Below, piece by piece: positions 52,801 through 61,167 of a stretch of 64,000 nt of DNA (the first letter of the stretch is position 1; each line of letters opens with the position of its first letter). The translations under genes were made by a program, and so were the position numbers. Source of the DNA: Eutreptiella sp. 'Long Island Sound 2002' (taxonomy: Eukaryota > Euglenozoa > Euglenophyceae > Eutreptiales > Eutreptiaceae); assembly GCA_964036045.1 (NCBI GenBank), contig OZ038382.1, positions 41,494,090-41,558,089 on the forward strand. Direction: 5' to 3'. The notes beneath the pieces were generated by a model. That model was given only the letters and a program-made list of their open reading frames with translations, did no database searches and had not been told where the DNA came from.

Positions 52801-55005
52801 TCCGACCCACAATGGCCGGCACGCCACGTCTTCCAAGCGTACCTCCGCGCATGTGCTACGAAGGCAGGGCGCGACATGCCGGGGCCCAAGGACATCGACA
52901 CGGCGTACACAGCCTTCCAGCGCCAGCACCCCCGGCCCCGCCTGAGCGAACACGAGACCCCCAACGACGGCGGCACGACGCAGGGGGAGCCCACCCCGTC
53001 AGCTGAAGGCTGGACACCACCCACCATCCTGCTACTAGCACCAAACGGCCACAAACATGTAACCCGCACCGTCCAGCGACACCATGCCCCCTGGTCCATC
53101 CCCAAACACAATGCACCGGAGACCGATGTACCACCAGTCAGACACAGTGACCAGGGCATACCACGCACGTGCTGGCACTGCGGCCCGGCAGCCCTCGACA
53201 CGCCGTGGCCCCTGCTGCACCTCATCTCCACCCACTACCACACCCCCACCGCCGCCGCCACCGCCGACCAGCAGGCATGGCTCTCCCCCTCATTTCACAC
53301 GGTACCCCCAGACCACCCGGCGCACGTAGCCTGGACCCGAACACCCACGGCGACATGGACGTTCACCAACGAGCAGGCAGACCCGGACAGCGTAGCCATG
53401 GAGTACGACCGCTGCGACCCACACCGCGCAGGACCTCAGGAGGCACCCATGCGCCCCCTACAGCACAAATGCCCCACCCTCCGCGGCGACAAAGACGACA
53501 CGGAGCGGCGACAGACCATCACGTGCCAGAAATTCCACCCCAATACGGGATACCTCTTCCACCTGATGTACGCGTATATCACCCAGGGACGCCCAGACAG
53601 GGGCCTCCTCCGCCTCACCCCACGAGCCCAGGCCATCATCACCCAGGGAATAGGCGTCTATGCAGCACCACTACTGCAACCCACGCAAATCACCGCCAGA
53701 ACCACCCAGGGGAACCCCATCTACGTCTATCACCCCACAGCAATCGCCCGCCTACCCATACCCAGCGACACCGACATCATCTACTTCACTGACGCATCCG
53801 GCACCCAGCAACGCACCCCCACGGTCGGTTGCGCCTCCGTGCGCATCACCCGGCGCGCAGACGGCCTCCACGTGGAACACCACACCGGGACCACCATCTT
53901 TGGGGCGTCCTCCCACGGCGAACTGCGCACCATGGCAGACGCCGTCACCGCCACACCGCCACCCACGACGGTCCGGCCCCGCAACATCTGGGTAGTCGTG
54001 GACGCCACGGTCGACATCCACCTCACCAGGCGCCTTGCGGACCTGCCCCTCCACAAAGCACTCGATTCCGGCGTCACCACACAAGCGTTGGGACTATGGA
54101 TGGCCTTCAAGGGCATGCACCCCCAGGACGCCCTACACATCGTCAAGCAGGAGTCGCACCGCTACGCATACGGCAATGGACGCGCAGACACGCAGGCCAA
54201 ACACCAGAACACCAACCACACCCCAGGGCTCGAACGCGTGCGACTGGACACCCCACACCACAGCCACCTGCAGCACCTGCCCCCGATACCCCTGGCCGCA
54301 CAGCCCCCCCAATGGATGCCCGAGGACACGCCGTACACGGATCGAGACAAGCAGTACCACTACCCCACACCCATCCAGCAACTCGCCGCCACACTGGGCC
54401 ACCCAGCAAACACCGAACTCCTCCGACGCCTCGAAAACTCCGTCCTCACCCCCCTCTACTACTCCGCCCTGCGCCCGGATAGCCTCCCAGCACACCTACA
54501 AAAGCCCCGACTCCAGCTCGCCCTCGAACAACTTCCCCTCCTCACCCGATACCACCGATGGTATACGCGCCGCTCGATCCACGTCCCCGCAGGACACACC
54601 AAATGCATCTGCAGCCACGCGGAAGAAGAAACGTGGGACCACTTCAAGGCGTGCCCCCTGTACAGGGGACTGGACACCCTCACAGACTGGAATCCAACCC
54701 ACACCATCGCACAGCACGCCAGATGGCTGGCGCAGTCCCCGGCGACCCAGCAACTCACCACCGTCCTCAAGCAGACGGAGGTGCTCGAGGCAGTCCGCAG
54801 GGGACTCGTCCCCACTGCCGTCTACACCTTACTACGCACCCACGCGGAGGACCCCCAGGCCACGGCGGCACACATGCAGCGAACGGCCGTTGCCAAGACG
54901 GCGGAGCAGCTCACATACCGCACCCACAAATACCTGCAGCATGCGGCAACCCTGCCACCAACAGACCAAGCCCACCTCCTCAAACTCCTGTTCTACCAAC
55001 CATGA
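49822..55005 (+). CDS. Retrotransposon ORF2: AP endonuclease, reverse transcriptase, RNase H (1727 aa from first ATG)
   Basis: This is the catalytic protein for target-primed reverse transcription. Endonuclease: ADLLGFLEQAL (residues 9-19, putative catalytic Glu16), GDLNAAP (117-123), SRID (171-174) and GHRPL (199-203). RT: PGVDG (455), YKKGDW (502-507), LDVQGAF with Asp579, VPQGG (634-638) and FADD (675-678). A C2H2-like finger follows (C1117, C1120, H1133, H1138). The RNase H tetrad is complete: D1324 (FTDASG), E1367 (HGEL), D1394 (VVVDAT) and D1456 (GNGRAD), with H1446. A CCHC motif (C1595, C1597, H1607, C1611) lies near the C-terminus, as in I-like elements. The frame is open from 49681, directly after the ORF1 TGA; N-terminal endonuclease-like residues (RINILNEPAV) lie in that part, which has no ATG. 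All motifs are intact, so the copy may be recently active. Confidence 0.93.
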   Translation: MPGPHPQGADLLGFLEQALRKADQPEPAPILDPEGNKYHAHWERGVPLYHKTSVTVHAHPDLGVDGRLGAYECVGPGWQLNVLLTHVPFGEETKDFLDTLSLAYRRLSLLAPTIIIGDLNAAPTDDDRTGPPTATDIAVRDAMHQLGLTDLTAGLTGTPSHYPHQAGTHPSRIDTCYGDPTTVRVHEAAYGDLPPTGTGHRPLYIDLIIPDLPPPAATLPDDTLPPTLQFPAEDDHGAWHRYNRALHAILRRPGAPTLTTAMRRAAQACGMERDTNHTGAPPDLTLQQLVHDIWTTKGELTTLLRPSTPEARDRDAHLRTLLTTRRHQLQEWHAHRIAAAAQERERYGRNDTPYKSLRYVSRILEDTGRCTIHVVRTPEGSLTNDPDAVLQAVLDSFQAQHGDALPELDPHTRNTIREHVPRVFNREQRRAIEHDPFSISELQRALDRLKKGVVPGVDGLPAEAYQRLTLPIKRRLAARLWDIVTGAAPIPPEWANLVHPLYKKGDWAQPGNWRPIVCATTEVKLVWTLILGRIAPAVFAHVPASMWGAMAGRSPHEAIFLQDTALDMNSYEMIIASLDVQGAFPHAPHRLLTEVWDAMGLPFLSFMTGYIQTRLYAVITAAGLTPWTGTDSGVPQGGAEGPFLYLLVTLPLAFELARVYPGYAPYPLRSPLINFADDNLLTTATRHRDPENAGLPTTTEQASAILQLTTTYLDAHQLLVHPRKSVGLADAKTPTPHIRKGEPLHLEDTTVHLGVTQATQHHHITLPSKLEERLARLTQIARGDLLSTQGLAYFMEAVLNAAIGYQALHLPRPQDALRHARQQVTKAWAQHGGWPTSFPKEAMMAHWRYYGDNTGALVDMAYAKHAAHLLHRVTHNHQPEVREAAAIRIKEAQMARNTCPRWILAQHGVSTPVGTGIWAQLQLLLPHHTHAILTNHHCDQQGPLVATHTDIHRRPAGEVDTLRLVGATITIVYITPTQMQIMAQCDAHHAPFLSDPQWPARHVFQAYLRACATKAGRDMPGPKDIDTAYTAFQRQHPRPRLSEHETPNDGGTTQGEPTPSAEGWTPPTILLLAPNGHKHVTRTVQRHHAPWSIPKHNAPETDVPPVRHSDQGIPRTCWHCGPAALDTPWPLLHLISTHYHTPTAAATADQQAWLSPSFHTVPPDHPAHVAWTRTPTATWTFTNEQADPDSVAMEYDRCDPHRAGPQEAPMRPLQHKCPTLRGDKDDTERRQTITCQKFHPNTGYLFHLMYAYITQGRPDRGLLRLTPRAQAIITQGIGVYAAPLLQPTQITARTTQGNPIYVYHPTAIARLPIPSDTDIIYFTDASGTQQRTPTVGCASVRITRRADGLHVEHHTGTTIFGASSHGELRTMADAVTATPPPTTVRPRNIWVVVDATVDIHLTRRLADLPLHKALDSGVTTQALGLWMAFKGMHPQDALHIVKQESHRYAYGNGRADTQAKHQNTNHTPGLERVRLDTPHHSHLQHLPPIPLAAQPPQWMPEDTPYTDRDKQYHYPTPIQQLAATLGHPANTELLRRLENSVLTPLYYSALRPDSLPAHLQKPRLQLALEQLPLLTRYHRWYTRRSIHVPAGHTKCICSHAEEETWDHFKACPLYRGLDTLTDWNPTHTIAQHARWLAQSPATQQLTTVLKQTEVLEAVRRGLVPTAVYTLLRTHAEDPQATAAHMQRTAVAKTAEQLTYRTHKYLQHAATLPPTDQAHLLKLLFYQP
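55002..55005 (+). promoter_or_regulatory. ATGA stop-start overlap at the end of ORF2
   Basis: The ORF2 stop TGA (55003-55005) overlaps an ATG at 55002. ATGA or TAATG overlaps are known sites of termination-reinitiation in some LINEs and viruses. The ATG opens a long frame that looks less protein-like than the ORF3 frame and would need a +1 shift to enter ORF3. A role is possible but not supported beyond position. Confidence 0.3.
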
Positions 55006-55020
55006 GAACCTACCCCGTGA

Positions 55021-58000
55021 CATACCAACACCGAACCCCCACCACGTCTACACACCGTCCACCGGGCACAGCACTGGCACAGCACACACGGGCGCCACAG
55101 GCACCGCACACGCTCCCACCAGCATGCGCGCGCCACCAGCCCCCATCCCCCCACGCCGCCGTCCGTCCACAGGTACCACCAACCACCAGCCACCGCATGT
55201 CCCCTCTGCGTTCGCCAGCGGCTACCACAGACAGCCCTGCCCTGCAACCCAGACCACTGGGTCTGCCTGGGAGCCGCGCACCGCCTCACCCACTGCCCCC
55301 ACTGCGGGGACCTCAACCCCCGCCACCGCGAACGGCCCGCGGCCCCAGCCGCACCCCCCCCCGCCAGCCACCCCAGCTTCTTCGGATACCTCACCGACAC
55401 TCTCCGGGACCAACTGGGAGGGTACTACGTGGCGGACGCGGCGGACCACGCATGGGCCATAGCCGTGGCCGCGGGCAACACACCCCTGCCCCCCCACAGC
55501 CCACCCCTACGCCACAGCGGAGGCGGCTTGAACGTGGCGGCCCGCCACATCCTCCTCGCCCTATACCTCCACCACCGAAACCTACACCTCCCAGACCCAC
55601 AACTCCCGGCCCCCCAAGCAGCAGCCCTGACGCCGGAAGCGTGGGCCGACACGGCACCAGAGGAGATAGCAGCCTACCTCCGAGCCACGTGCCGCCGGTT
55701 CGCAAACGCCCTCGGCCGACGGAAGGGAACACCTTACCCCCTCAGCGCACTCCTCTACCCGGCACACCACCCCCACCCCACACAACGGACGCCCCCGGAG
55801 GGCTGGGCGTCTTTCCGGGACACCCACCTGGCCGCCCCCGACGAGGCCACCGCCACGCGGATGAGCCTCACGGACCAGGAGGCCTACGTCAGAGGCCTCA
55901 AGACGAGCCTCCAAGAGGCACACCGCTGGCGCGCCCGCTCCCCGTCGCCCCCACGGGGACAGGGGGGTTCACCCGCCCCCGACACCCACCAGGCCAAGAA
56001 GACCAAGGGGCACCGGCACCAGGGGGCCCGCCAACGCGCCCGCCAGCAGGGCGCGACGCCCCGACCAAGGCCCGGGTCCAGCCACACCACACCGCCCCAC
56101 GCCCAGACCCCCGGGGCACACCAACAACACCACCACCACCAACGCCCACCACCACCACCGTACCGCAGCACCCAAACCCTGCAGCCCAGTCAGCCACCAC
56201 CGCCCACGCACGTCCACACCATGCCAGGACCACCGTACGCGCAGAACCAGGGGACATGGCACCACCAACACCACCGCCACGCCCCCGTCCCTCCCAACCC
56301 CTACCCCCTAATGCCCCCAAGCTACAGCGGCCCCCACCAGCTACATCCCCACCACGCCCCAGCACAACCAGGCCCCGCGAACCACCCACCCCACATAGCG
56401 CACATCACCGCACCACACCATCACGTGTACCACCACCACCAGCCCCTGCCACCACACCCACCAACGCCGGGGTACCACACACAACCGACACACCCTCCAC
56501 ACCACCACCACGCGGTCCAGCACCACCCGCCGCCCCCGCTACACGGGCCCACGGCATACGAGCCACGGTACACCCCCATGGACCCGCGAGGAGCCGCGCA
56601 CGCACACCGGCAACACCAGGACCGAGTAGGGGCGCCCCACCACCACCAACAGCCCCCCCACCCACACCCCATACCAGCGAGCACCATCCACCAGCAGCCA
56701 CCCATCACATACGGACCACAGCCCCACCCGGGGGCTCATGCGGTCGCCTCCCACCCGCACCCCGGCACCGCGACCAGTCAAGAACCGCAAGGGCCACACG
56801 GCGCACACACGCAACACCCACACGACCCACAGGGACGCCCGGACCCCCAGCCGGCACAACACCCACCCCCGCCCCCCCCACCCCACCACCACCAGCAGCC
56901 CCCCCACCCACACCCCATACCAGCGAGCACCATCCACCGGCAGCCACCCATTACATACGGACCACAGCCCCACCCGGACGCTCATGCGGCCGCCTCCCAC
57001 CCACACCCCGGCACCACAACCAGTCAGGAACCGCAAGGGCCACACGGCGCACACACGCAACACCCACACGACCCACAGGGACGCCCAGACCCCCAGCCAG
57101 CACAACACCCACCCCCGCCCCCCCCACCACCAACAGCGCCACCCCCACACCACCCCCCCCCGCCCCCCCCCCGAGACCAGGCCACGGACACAACACGCGG
57201 CAGCCAGCACCAGCCAATCGATGTCGATGCCCCCGCCGACACATGCCACCGCGAATCCCCCCTCCCGCGACCGCCGCAAGAGACCCCATCACCGGACCCC
57301 ACGCGCGACAACGATGACCACCCCCCCCAACCCACACCACCCCCCCCATCACACCCCGCACCACCAGTCGCCGCACCGGCCGAACCCTACGCCCTGCACA
57401 ACCCCGCAGCGGTACGGCAGCACCTCCGGGGGGTCGGGGAACAGGACGTCGTGCTGTACCTCCGCACCTCCGGCACCAGCACCCCCATCCGGGCGGCCAC
57501 CCTGGTCCAGGCGGCCACCCTAGGGGAAGGCGTCAGAGACTTCCTCTTCGACGCCTTCCTCCACGTCGCCCGACACGAGCGCCCCCCACGCGCCACCCCG
57601 GACGGCGAGAGCCCGCCCCCCACGGGGAGCCGGATCTGGGTACCCCCCATCGACTGGGGGCGACACCTGGTCGGACACCCCGTGCCAGAGCGGGACAGCA
57701 CCCAGGGCCGCACCCGCTACCGCGAGCCCAACATGGCCCACCCCCCACCCGACGCCACCCCCAACAGCACCAAAGAGTGGGAGCGGGAAACATGGGTGGC
57801 CCGGATGGCCTCCCTAAGCAACTTCCGGCACCAGGTCCCGGGGGACATCCCCACCCCCGACGAGCAGCAGCCAGCCCCCTCCACGTACATGACCCTCATG
57901 TACAATCTGCACTACACCCTCTCCACCACCACCTACCACGCACCCACAGACCACTGGGTGGTACACGGCACCAACTCCCTCCTCCCCGCCGACTACACCC

Positions 58001-58476
58001 CCCCCACACACAACCCGGGCCCCGACACGTACGCCAGGGGGGAAGACCCGGACGACCCCCACATCTGGGGCACGTGGGAACCCGAATCCCTGGACGCGCT
58101 GCTCTCCATCCGCAGCAGCTACCAGGGCCTTGGTAGGGCGATGTATTGCCTCGCCAAGTGGACCCAACGGACCTGGGGGATCCCCGCGGACCGATGGGTG
58201 TGGGTGGTCACGCTGCGCCCCCAGCAGATGGAAGCCCCCCCAAACCACGGGGGACCCACCCCCCCACGCCCCACCACCCCACAACTATGCCCGTACATGG
58301 TGGCAGCCCGCCTCATGGCGCTGCTATGGCCGGGCCCCCACACCCCCACCCAAAACTACCCCCGCCTCACAGAGGGGGACATGCCCGGCATCCAGCGATG
58401 CTTCTTCGAGACCCTCGACTACCTCCAGCAGACACACCCCCGCGTCCTGGAGCAGATATGGCCACCCCCCGGGTAA
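55021..58476 (+). CDS. ORF3: zinc-motif and His/Pro-rich protein downstream of the RT (up to 1151 aa)
   Basis: I do not recognise the family. The frame opens after TGA at 55018; its first ATG is only at 55861 (871 aa), and a GTG lies at 55429. Protein-like sequence begins well before that ATG. A cluster spanning 55198-55305 reads C-x2-C-x11-C-x3-H-x2-C-x9-C-x2-C (CPLC ... CNPDHWVC ... HCPHC), resembling a RING or other treble-clef zinc module but one ligand short unless an intervening His serves. A helical, Leu/Ala-rich stretch follows (55530-55920), then a basic and His/Pro/Gln-rich disordered region (55930-57360) containing a duplicated 82-codon unit, and a globular C-terminal part rich in Trp and Tyr (57385-58476). 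It lies in the same frame as ORF1 and ORF2, separated from ORF2 by TGA 55003 and TGA 55018. Its start mechanism is unknown. A coding region this large after the RT ORF is unusual for LINEs. Confidence 0.6.
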   Translation, partial: HTNTEPPPRLHTVHRAQHWHSTHGRHRHRTRSHQHARATSPHPPTPPSVHRYHQPPATACPLCVRQRLPQTALPCNPDHWVCLGAAHRLTHCPHCGDLNPRHRERPAAPAAPPPASHPSFFGYLTDTLRDQLGGYYVADAADHAWAIAVAAGNTPLPPHSPPLRHSGGGLNVAARHILLALYLHHRNLHLPDPQLPAPQAAALTPEAWADTAPEEIAAYLRATCRRFANALGRRKGTPYPLSALLYPAHHPHPTQRTPPEGWASFRDTHLAAPDEATATRMSLTDQEAYVRGLKTSLQEAHRWRARSPSPPRGQGGSPAPDTHQAKKTKGHRHQGARQRARQQGATPRPRPGSSHTTPPHAQTPGAHQQHHHHQRPPPPPYRSTQTLQPSQPPPPTHVHTMPGPPYAQNQGTWHHQHHRHAPVPPNPYPLMPPSYSGPHQLHPHHAPAQPGPANHPPHIAHITAPHHHVYHHHQPLPPHPPTPGYHTQPTHPPHHHHAVQHHPPPPLHGPTAYEPRYTPMDPRGAAHAHRQHQDRVGAPHHHQQPPHPHPIPASTIHQQPPITYGPQPHPGAHAVASHPHPGTATSQEPQGPHGAHTQHPHDPQGRPDPQPAQHPPPPPPPHHHQQPPHPHPIPASTIHRQPPITYGPQPHPDAHAAASHPHPGTTTSQEPQGPHGAHTQHPHDPQGRPDPQPAQHPPPPPPPPTAPPPHHPPPPPPRDQATDTTRGSQHQPIDVDAPADTCHRESPLPRPPQETPSPDPTRDNDDHPPQPTPPPPSHPAPPVAAPAEPYALHNPAAVRQHLRGVGEQDVVLYLRTSGTSTPIRAATLVQAATLGEGVRDFLFDAFLHVARHERPPRATPDGESPPPTGSRIWVPPIDWGRHLVGHPVPERDSTQGRTRYREPNMAHPPPDATPNSTKEWERETWVARMASLSNFRHQVPGDIPTPDEQQPAPSTYMTLMYNLHYTLSTTTYHAPTDHWVVHGTNSLLPADYTPPTHNPGPDTYARGEDPDDPHIWGTWEPESLDALLSIRSSYQGLGRAMYCLAKWTQRTWGIPADRWVWVVTLRPQQMEAPPNHGGPTPPRPTTPQLCPYMVAARLMALLWPGPHTPTQNYPRLTEGDMPGIQRCFFETLDYLQQTHPRVLEQIWPPPG
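56641..57131 (+). repeat. 246-bp in-frame tandem duplication inside ORF3
   Basis: ATACCAGCGAGCACCATCC occurs at 56671 and 56917, and flanking sequence matches over about 245 bp with few changes. The 246-bp period equals 82 codons and keeps the ORF3 frame, consistent with coding. The unit encodes a His/Pro/Gln-rich segment (PHPHPIPASTIH ... QEPQGPHGAHTQHPHD). Confidence 0.85.
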
Positions 58477-59883
58477 CCCACGTGCCCGCACAGCCGAGAC
58501 AACACCGCCACGCCAGCACCAGCACGCACGGATCACCAGGGAAAACGCGCGCACACGCCCGATGCCCGAACCTGCACCCACGTTCTCGCTACTTACAGGA
58601 CCCAGCATCATACGCCCGCCCCCGAGGCCCGGGACCCTCCGCCGTCTCCCGCGGCCCTCTCCTCCGCCTCCGACTCCACAACCTCCACCACCACGACCAC
58701 CTCATCCACAACCACCACCACCACGTCCTCATCCAGCACTCCACCCCCCAGGCAGCGGGGGACACCTCCCAAACGGGCCTCCAAACCCGCCCCCACCGCG
58801 AGCAGCCCCACCGCCGCCAAAGCCCACGCCCCGGCGAAGCCCATGCCCACGACCCAGCCGAAGCCCAAGGCCGCCGCCAAAGGGCAGCCCGCAGCCAAGC
58901 CCAAACCCAGGCCCAAACCCGGCGCCACGACGGCAGCTCGGGCCCGGCCCCCCCAGGATGTCCTCTACGACATCCGGCCCCAGCCGTCCCAGGCCCGAAG
59001 GCAGCAGCGCCCAGCGCGGCGCCCCCCCACCGTCACCGACACCACCGTCACCACCTTCATGGCGGAGCGCGCCGCGGCCGAAGCGCGGCGCGCCTCGTCC
59101 CACCACCTCCCAAAGCCCGCACCCCGGGCCCACGGACCGCTCCAGGGTCCACCAGCAGCGCCCACGCCCCCCTACCGGCCCCCGATGACAGCCCACATGC
59201 AACGCATGCCCCACTACCGCCGCCGCCACGAATCCCCGCCCAACCCCGAGGCGGAGACCGTACGCGCACACCCGCGGGTCCACATCCGCGTGCACCCCCA
59301 CTCCCCGCGCACCCCCACGGAACAGGACTACGAGGAATCCCCCAGGCCCGCCACCGCCGCCGGCCCCCACGACCCCATCACACCCACCCACGCCCACTCC
59401 TCCGCCCAAGACCGCAGGCCCGCCCAGGAACAGTGGTGGCAGCGCTGGACCCACACGCAGCTCTGGGAGCTGCGGAAGTGGGCCCGGGGAGAGCCCTCCC
59501 TCGAGGGCCTGGTCCATCGGCCCCGCAAGGGGTCGGTGGAGAACTGCCGCCTCCGGCCGGCGGGGGGGTGGATGCCGCAGGCCGCATGGGAAGCCATGCT
59601 GGCCGATGCGCTCCACCCCCTGGGAGTCCACCCCCGCAACCTCCCCGCGCCCCAGGACCACCCGTACGTCCTCAGGCGCCTGCGGGAGACCCTCCAGGAA
59701 GCACGGCGAGACGGCATCCGCCTGTGGGACATCACCCAAAGCCCAGCCCCGCACGCACACACCCCCTCACCACCCCACAAGCGTCGGCGCACCGACACCG
59801 GCGACACCCACAACACCCCAGAAGCCCTGCGCGCCACACAACACGACGCGCCTGACCCCCCGGCCAGCGGCGCCGCCATCTAA
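58477..59883 (+). CDS. ORF4: basic protein with C-terminal conserved-looking domain (346 aa from ATG 58843)
   Basis: No family recognised. The frame is open directly after the ORF3 TAA (58474-58476) and continues for 468 codons to TAA 59881. The first in-frame ATG is 58843. Before it, the frame encodes a Ser/Thr/Pro low-complexity stretch that passes smoothly into a Lys/Pro/Ala-rich basic linker, so the real start may be upstream. From about 59430 to 59740 it encodes a Trp- and Leu-rich globular stretch (QWWQRWTHTQLWELRKWARG ... YVLRRLRETLQEARRDGIRL). KRRR at residues 313-316 could be a nuclear localisation signal. It is the fourth ORF in the same frame. Overlapping frames in the first part are also open and proline-rich, so that part is less certain than the C-terminus. 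Confidence 0.5.
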   Translation, partial: PTCPHSRDNTATPAPARTDHQGKRAHTPDARTCTHVLATYRTQHHTPAPEARDPPPSPAALSSASDSTTSTTTTTSSTTTTTTSSSSTPPPRQRGTPPKRASKPAPTASSPTAAKAHAPAKPMPTTQPKPKAAAKGQPAAKPKPRPKPGATTAARARPPQDVLYDIRPQPSQARRQQRPARRPPTVTDTTVTTFMAERAAAEARRASSHHLPKPAPRAHGPLQGPPAAPTPPYRPPMTAHMQRMPHYRRRHESPPNPEAETVRAHPRVHIRVHPHSPRTPTEQDYEESPRPATAAGPHDPITPTHAHSSAQDRRPAQEQWWQRWTHTQLWELRKWARGEPSLEGLVHRPRKGSVENCRLRPAGGWMPQAAWEAMLADALHPLGVHPRNLPAPQDHPYVLRRLRETLQEARRDGIRLWDITQSPAPHAHTPSPPHKRRRTDTGDTHNTPEALRATQHDAPDPPASGAAI

Positions 59884-60085
59884 CCCCGTTATCCAGCACA
59901 GCACCACCACGGGGCGCCACGCCAGGCCCCGCCCATAGGTCACCAAACAAACCGGACGCCGAAGGAAGCCAACGCACACGACAACGAGCACCACTACGCC
60001 CAAAGGCGCCGAACCCGGGCCCGATACCGTGGGCTCCTCTCCACCCTCAGCACGACACACACGTCACTGACGTCACTCCTCCGCC

Positions 60086-60511
60086 GTGCCCCCTCCCACG
60101 CCACCGCCCCGCCCCCCCCCCCCCCTCCCGCCGCACGTCCCCACGCCGCCCAGCACCCAGCCCCACACACTGCGCCACAGCATCGCCCTAGTCCGGCTCC
60201 TCCACCATCGCGGCACTTGGCACCTCACAGTAGACCGCCGTCCTGTGGTCCCGCTCCCCCCAGCACCACTCCCAGGACCGCGTCCGACCCACGCCGTGTT
60301 CGCCCCCACGTCGCGGGCCGCGGACATCCTCCCGCTCCCCACCACCACCCCTCCCGGGCGTCGCATACTACCTACCGCCAACCCCTCGGTCCTCAGTGAG
60401 GTCCCCATCGGGCACGCCGACGCCCTGCACGTGCGCCCGCAGCTGCCCAACCTGCACGCTGCGTACGCCCCCGGCACGCCCGCCGACCCCCCCGTGTGGG
60501 ACTCCCAGTGA
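60086..60511 (+). CDS. Possible small ORF5 (about 110-141 aa)
   Basis: After a poly-C tract, the frame with codons starting at 60086 has a protein-like reading (LRHSIALVRLLHHRGTWHL, later NPSVLSEVPIGHADALHVRP) up to TGA 60509-60511. It has no ATG; the leftmost candidate start is GTG 60086. Composition differs from the low-complexity translations of the other two frames. It may be a decayed or frameshifted continuation of the element's coding region. No family recognised. Confidence 0.3.
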   Translation: MPPPTPPPRPPPPLPPHVPTPPSTQPHTLRHSIALVRLLHHRGTWHLTVDRRPVVPLPPAPLPGPRPTHAVFAPTSRAADILPLPTTTPPGRRILPTANPSVLSEVPIGHADALHVRPQLPNLHAAYAPGTPADPPVWDSQ

Positions 60512-60605
60512 GGCCACCGGCCAACGGCCGGCCCACACGCACCACCCCGCACCCGCCTCGGGCGCACGACTCCGTGGACGCCGCTATCCACACGCCCGGC
60601 CCCGC

Positions 60606-60990
60606 GCAACCGCCTAACCGAGCCAGAACACAAGCACAAATCAAACCCGAGCCACACCCCGAAACCGCTAACCCTTGACTCCTAACCAAACCCGCCGAGG
60701 GAACAACGCCACCACAGCCCACACCCACAGCCCACACAGCCGCCTAACCAGCCAGCACCAGAAGCAAAGAAACACCTCACCAAACCCACCCTGACCCAAG
60801 CCAAACCGGGCCGAAGCCCCAACACAAATCAAACCCGAGCCACAACCCGAAACCGTCAACCCTTGACTCCAAACCAGGCCCGCTGAGGGAAATGCGTAGA
60901 CACAGCCCACAGCCACAGCCCACACAGCCGCCAAACCAGCCAGCACCAGAAGCAAAGAGACACCTAACCAAACCCACCCCTGACCCATAC
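60606..60990 (+). repeat. Two-copy ~187-bp tandem repeat in the 3' region
   Basis: The segment from ACAAATCAAACCCGAGCCAC through CCCTTGACTCC, the CAGCCCACACAGCCGCC stretch and AGCACCAGAAGCAAAGA is present twice, about 187 bp apart, with a few substitutions. It lies in the 3' untranslated part of the element. Confidence 0.8.
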
Positions 60991-61167
60991 CCATGTACAT
61001 CAGGACACGCGAGCCGCACCCCTGGGGCGCGACCGCCGCCACAGCACCGGCGACACACGCCAGAGGACACAACGCTATAGCACCGCCGCACCAGCTGCCC
61101 ATGCCTGTGCCTGCAGTGTACGCGCGCCTCTGTTTTCCTCTTTTTTGTTTTTTCTTTTTCGTCTTTC

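Larger units (their letters stand above)
59884..61167 (+). other. Element 3' region and untranslated sequence
   Basis: Between the end of ORF4 and the poly(A), this stretch is C/A-rich and carries the possible ORF5 at its start. Next come two copies of an ~187-bp repeat (ACAAATCAAACCCGAGCCAC at 60636 and 60823, extending to about 60990) and a short single-copy segment. It ends in a T-rich tract (61131-61167) just before the poly(A). I see no further genes. Confidence 0.7.

Noticed and set aside
54558-57317. 919-codon open frame overlapping the ORF2 end and ORF3
   Set aside because: Inside 54558-55005 it overlaps the motif-bearing ORF2 frame, and further on its translation is Pro/Arg-rich while the ORF3 frame is protein-like. 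Treated as a shadow, though its ATG at 55002 overlaps the ORF2 stop.
58146-59855. 569-codon open frame overlapping ORF3 and ORF4
   Set aside because: Its composition is Pro/Arg/His-rich; ORF3 and ORF4 in the other frame have better fold-like segments.
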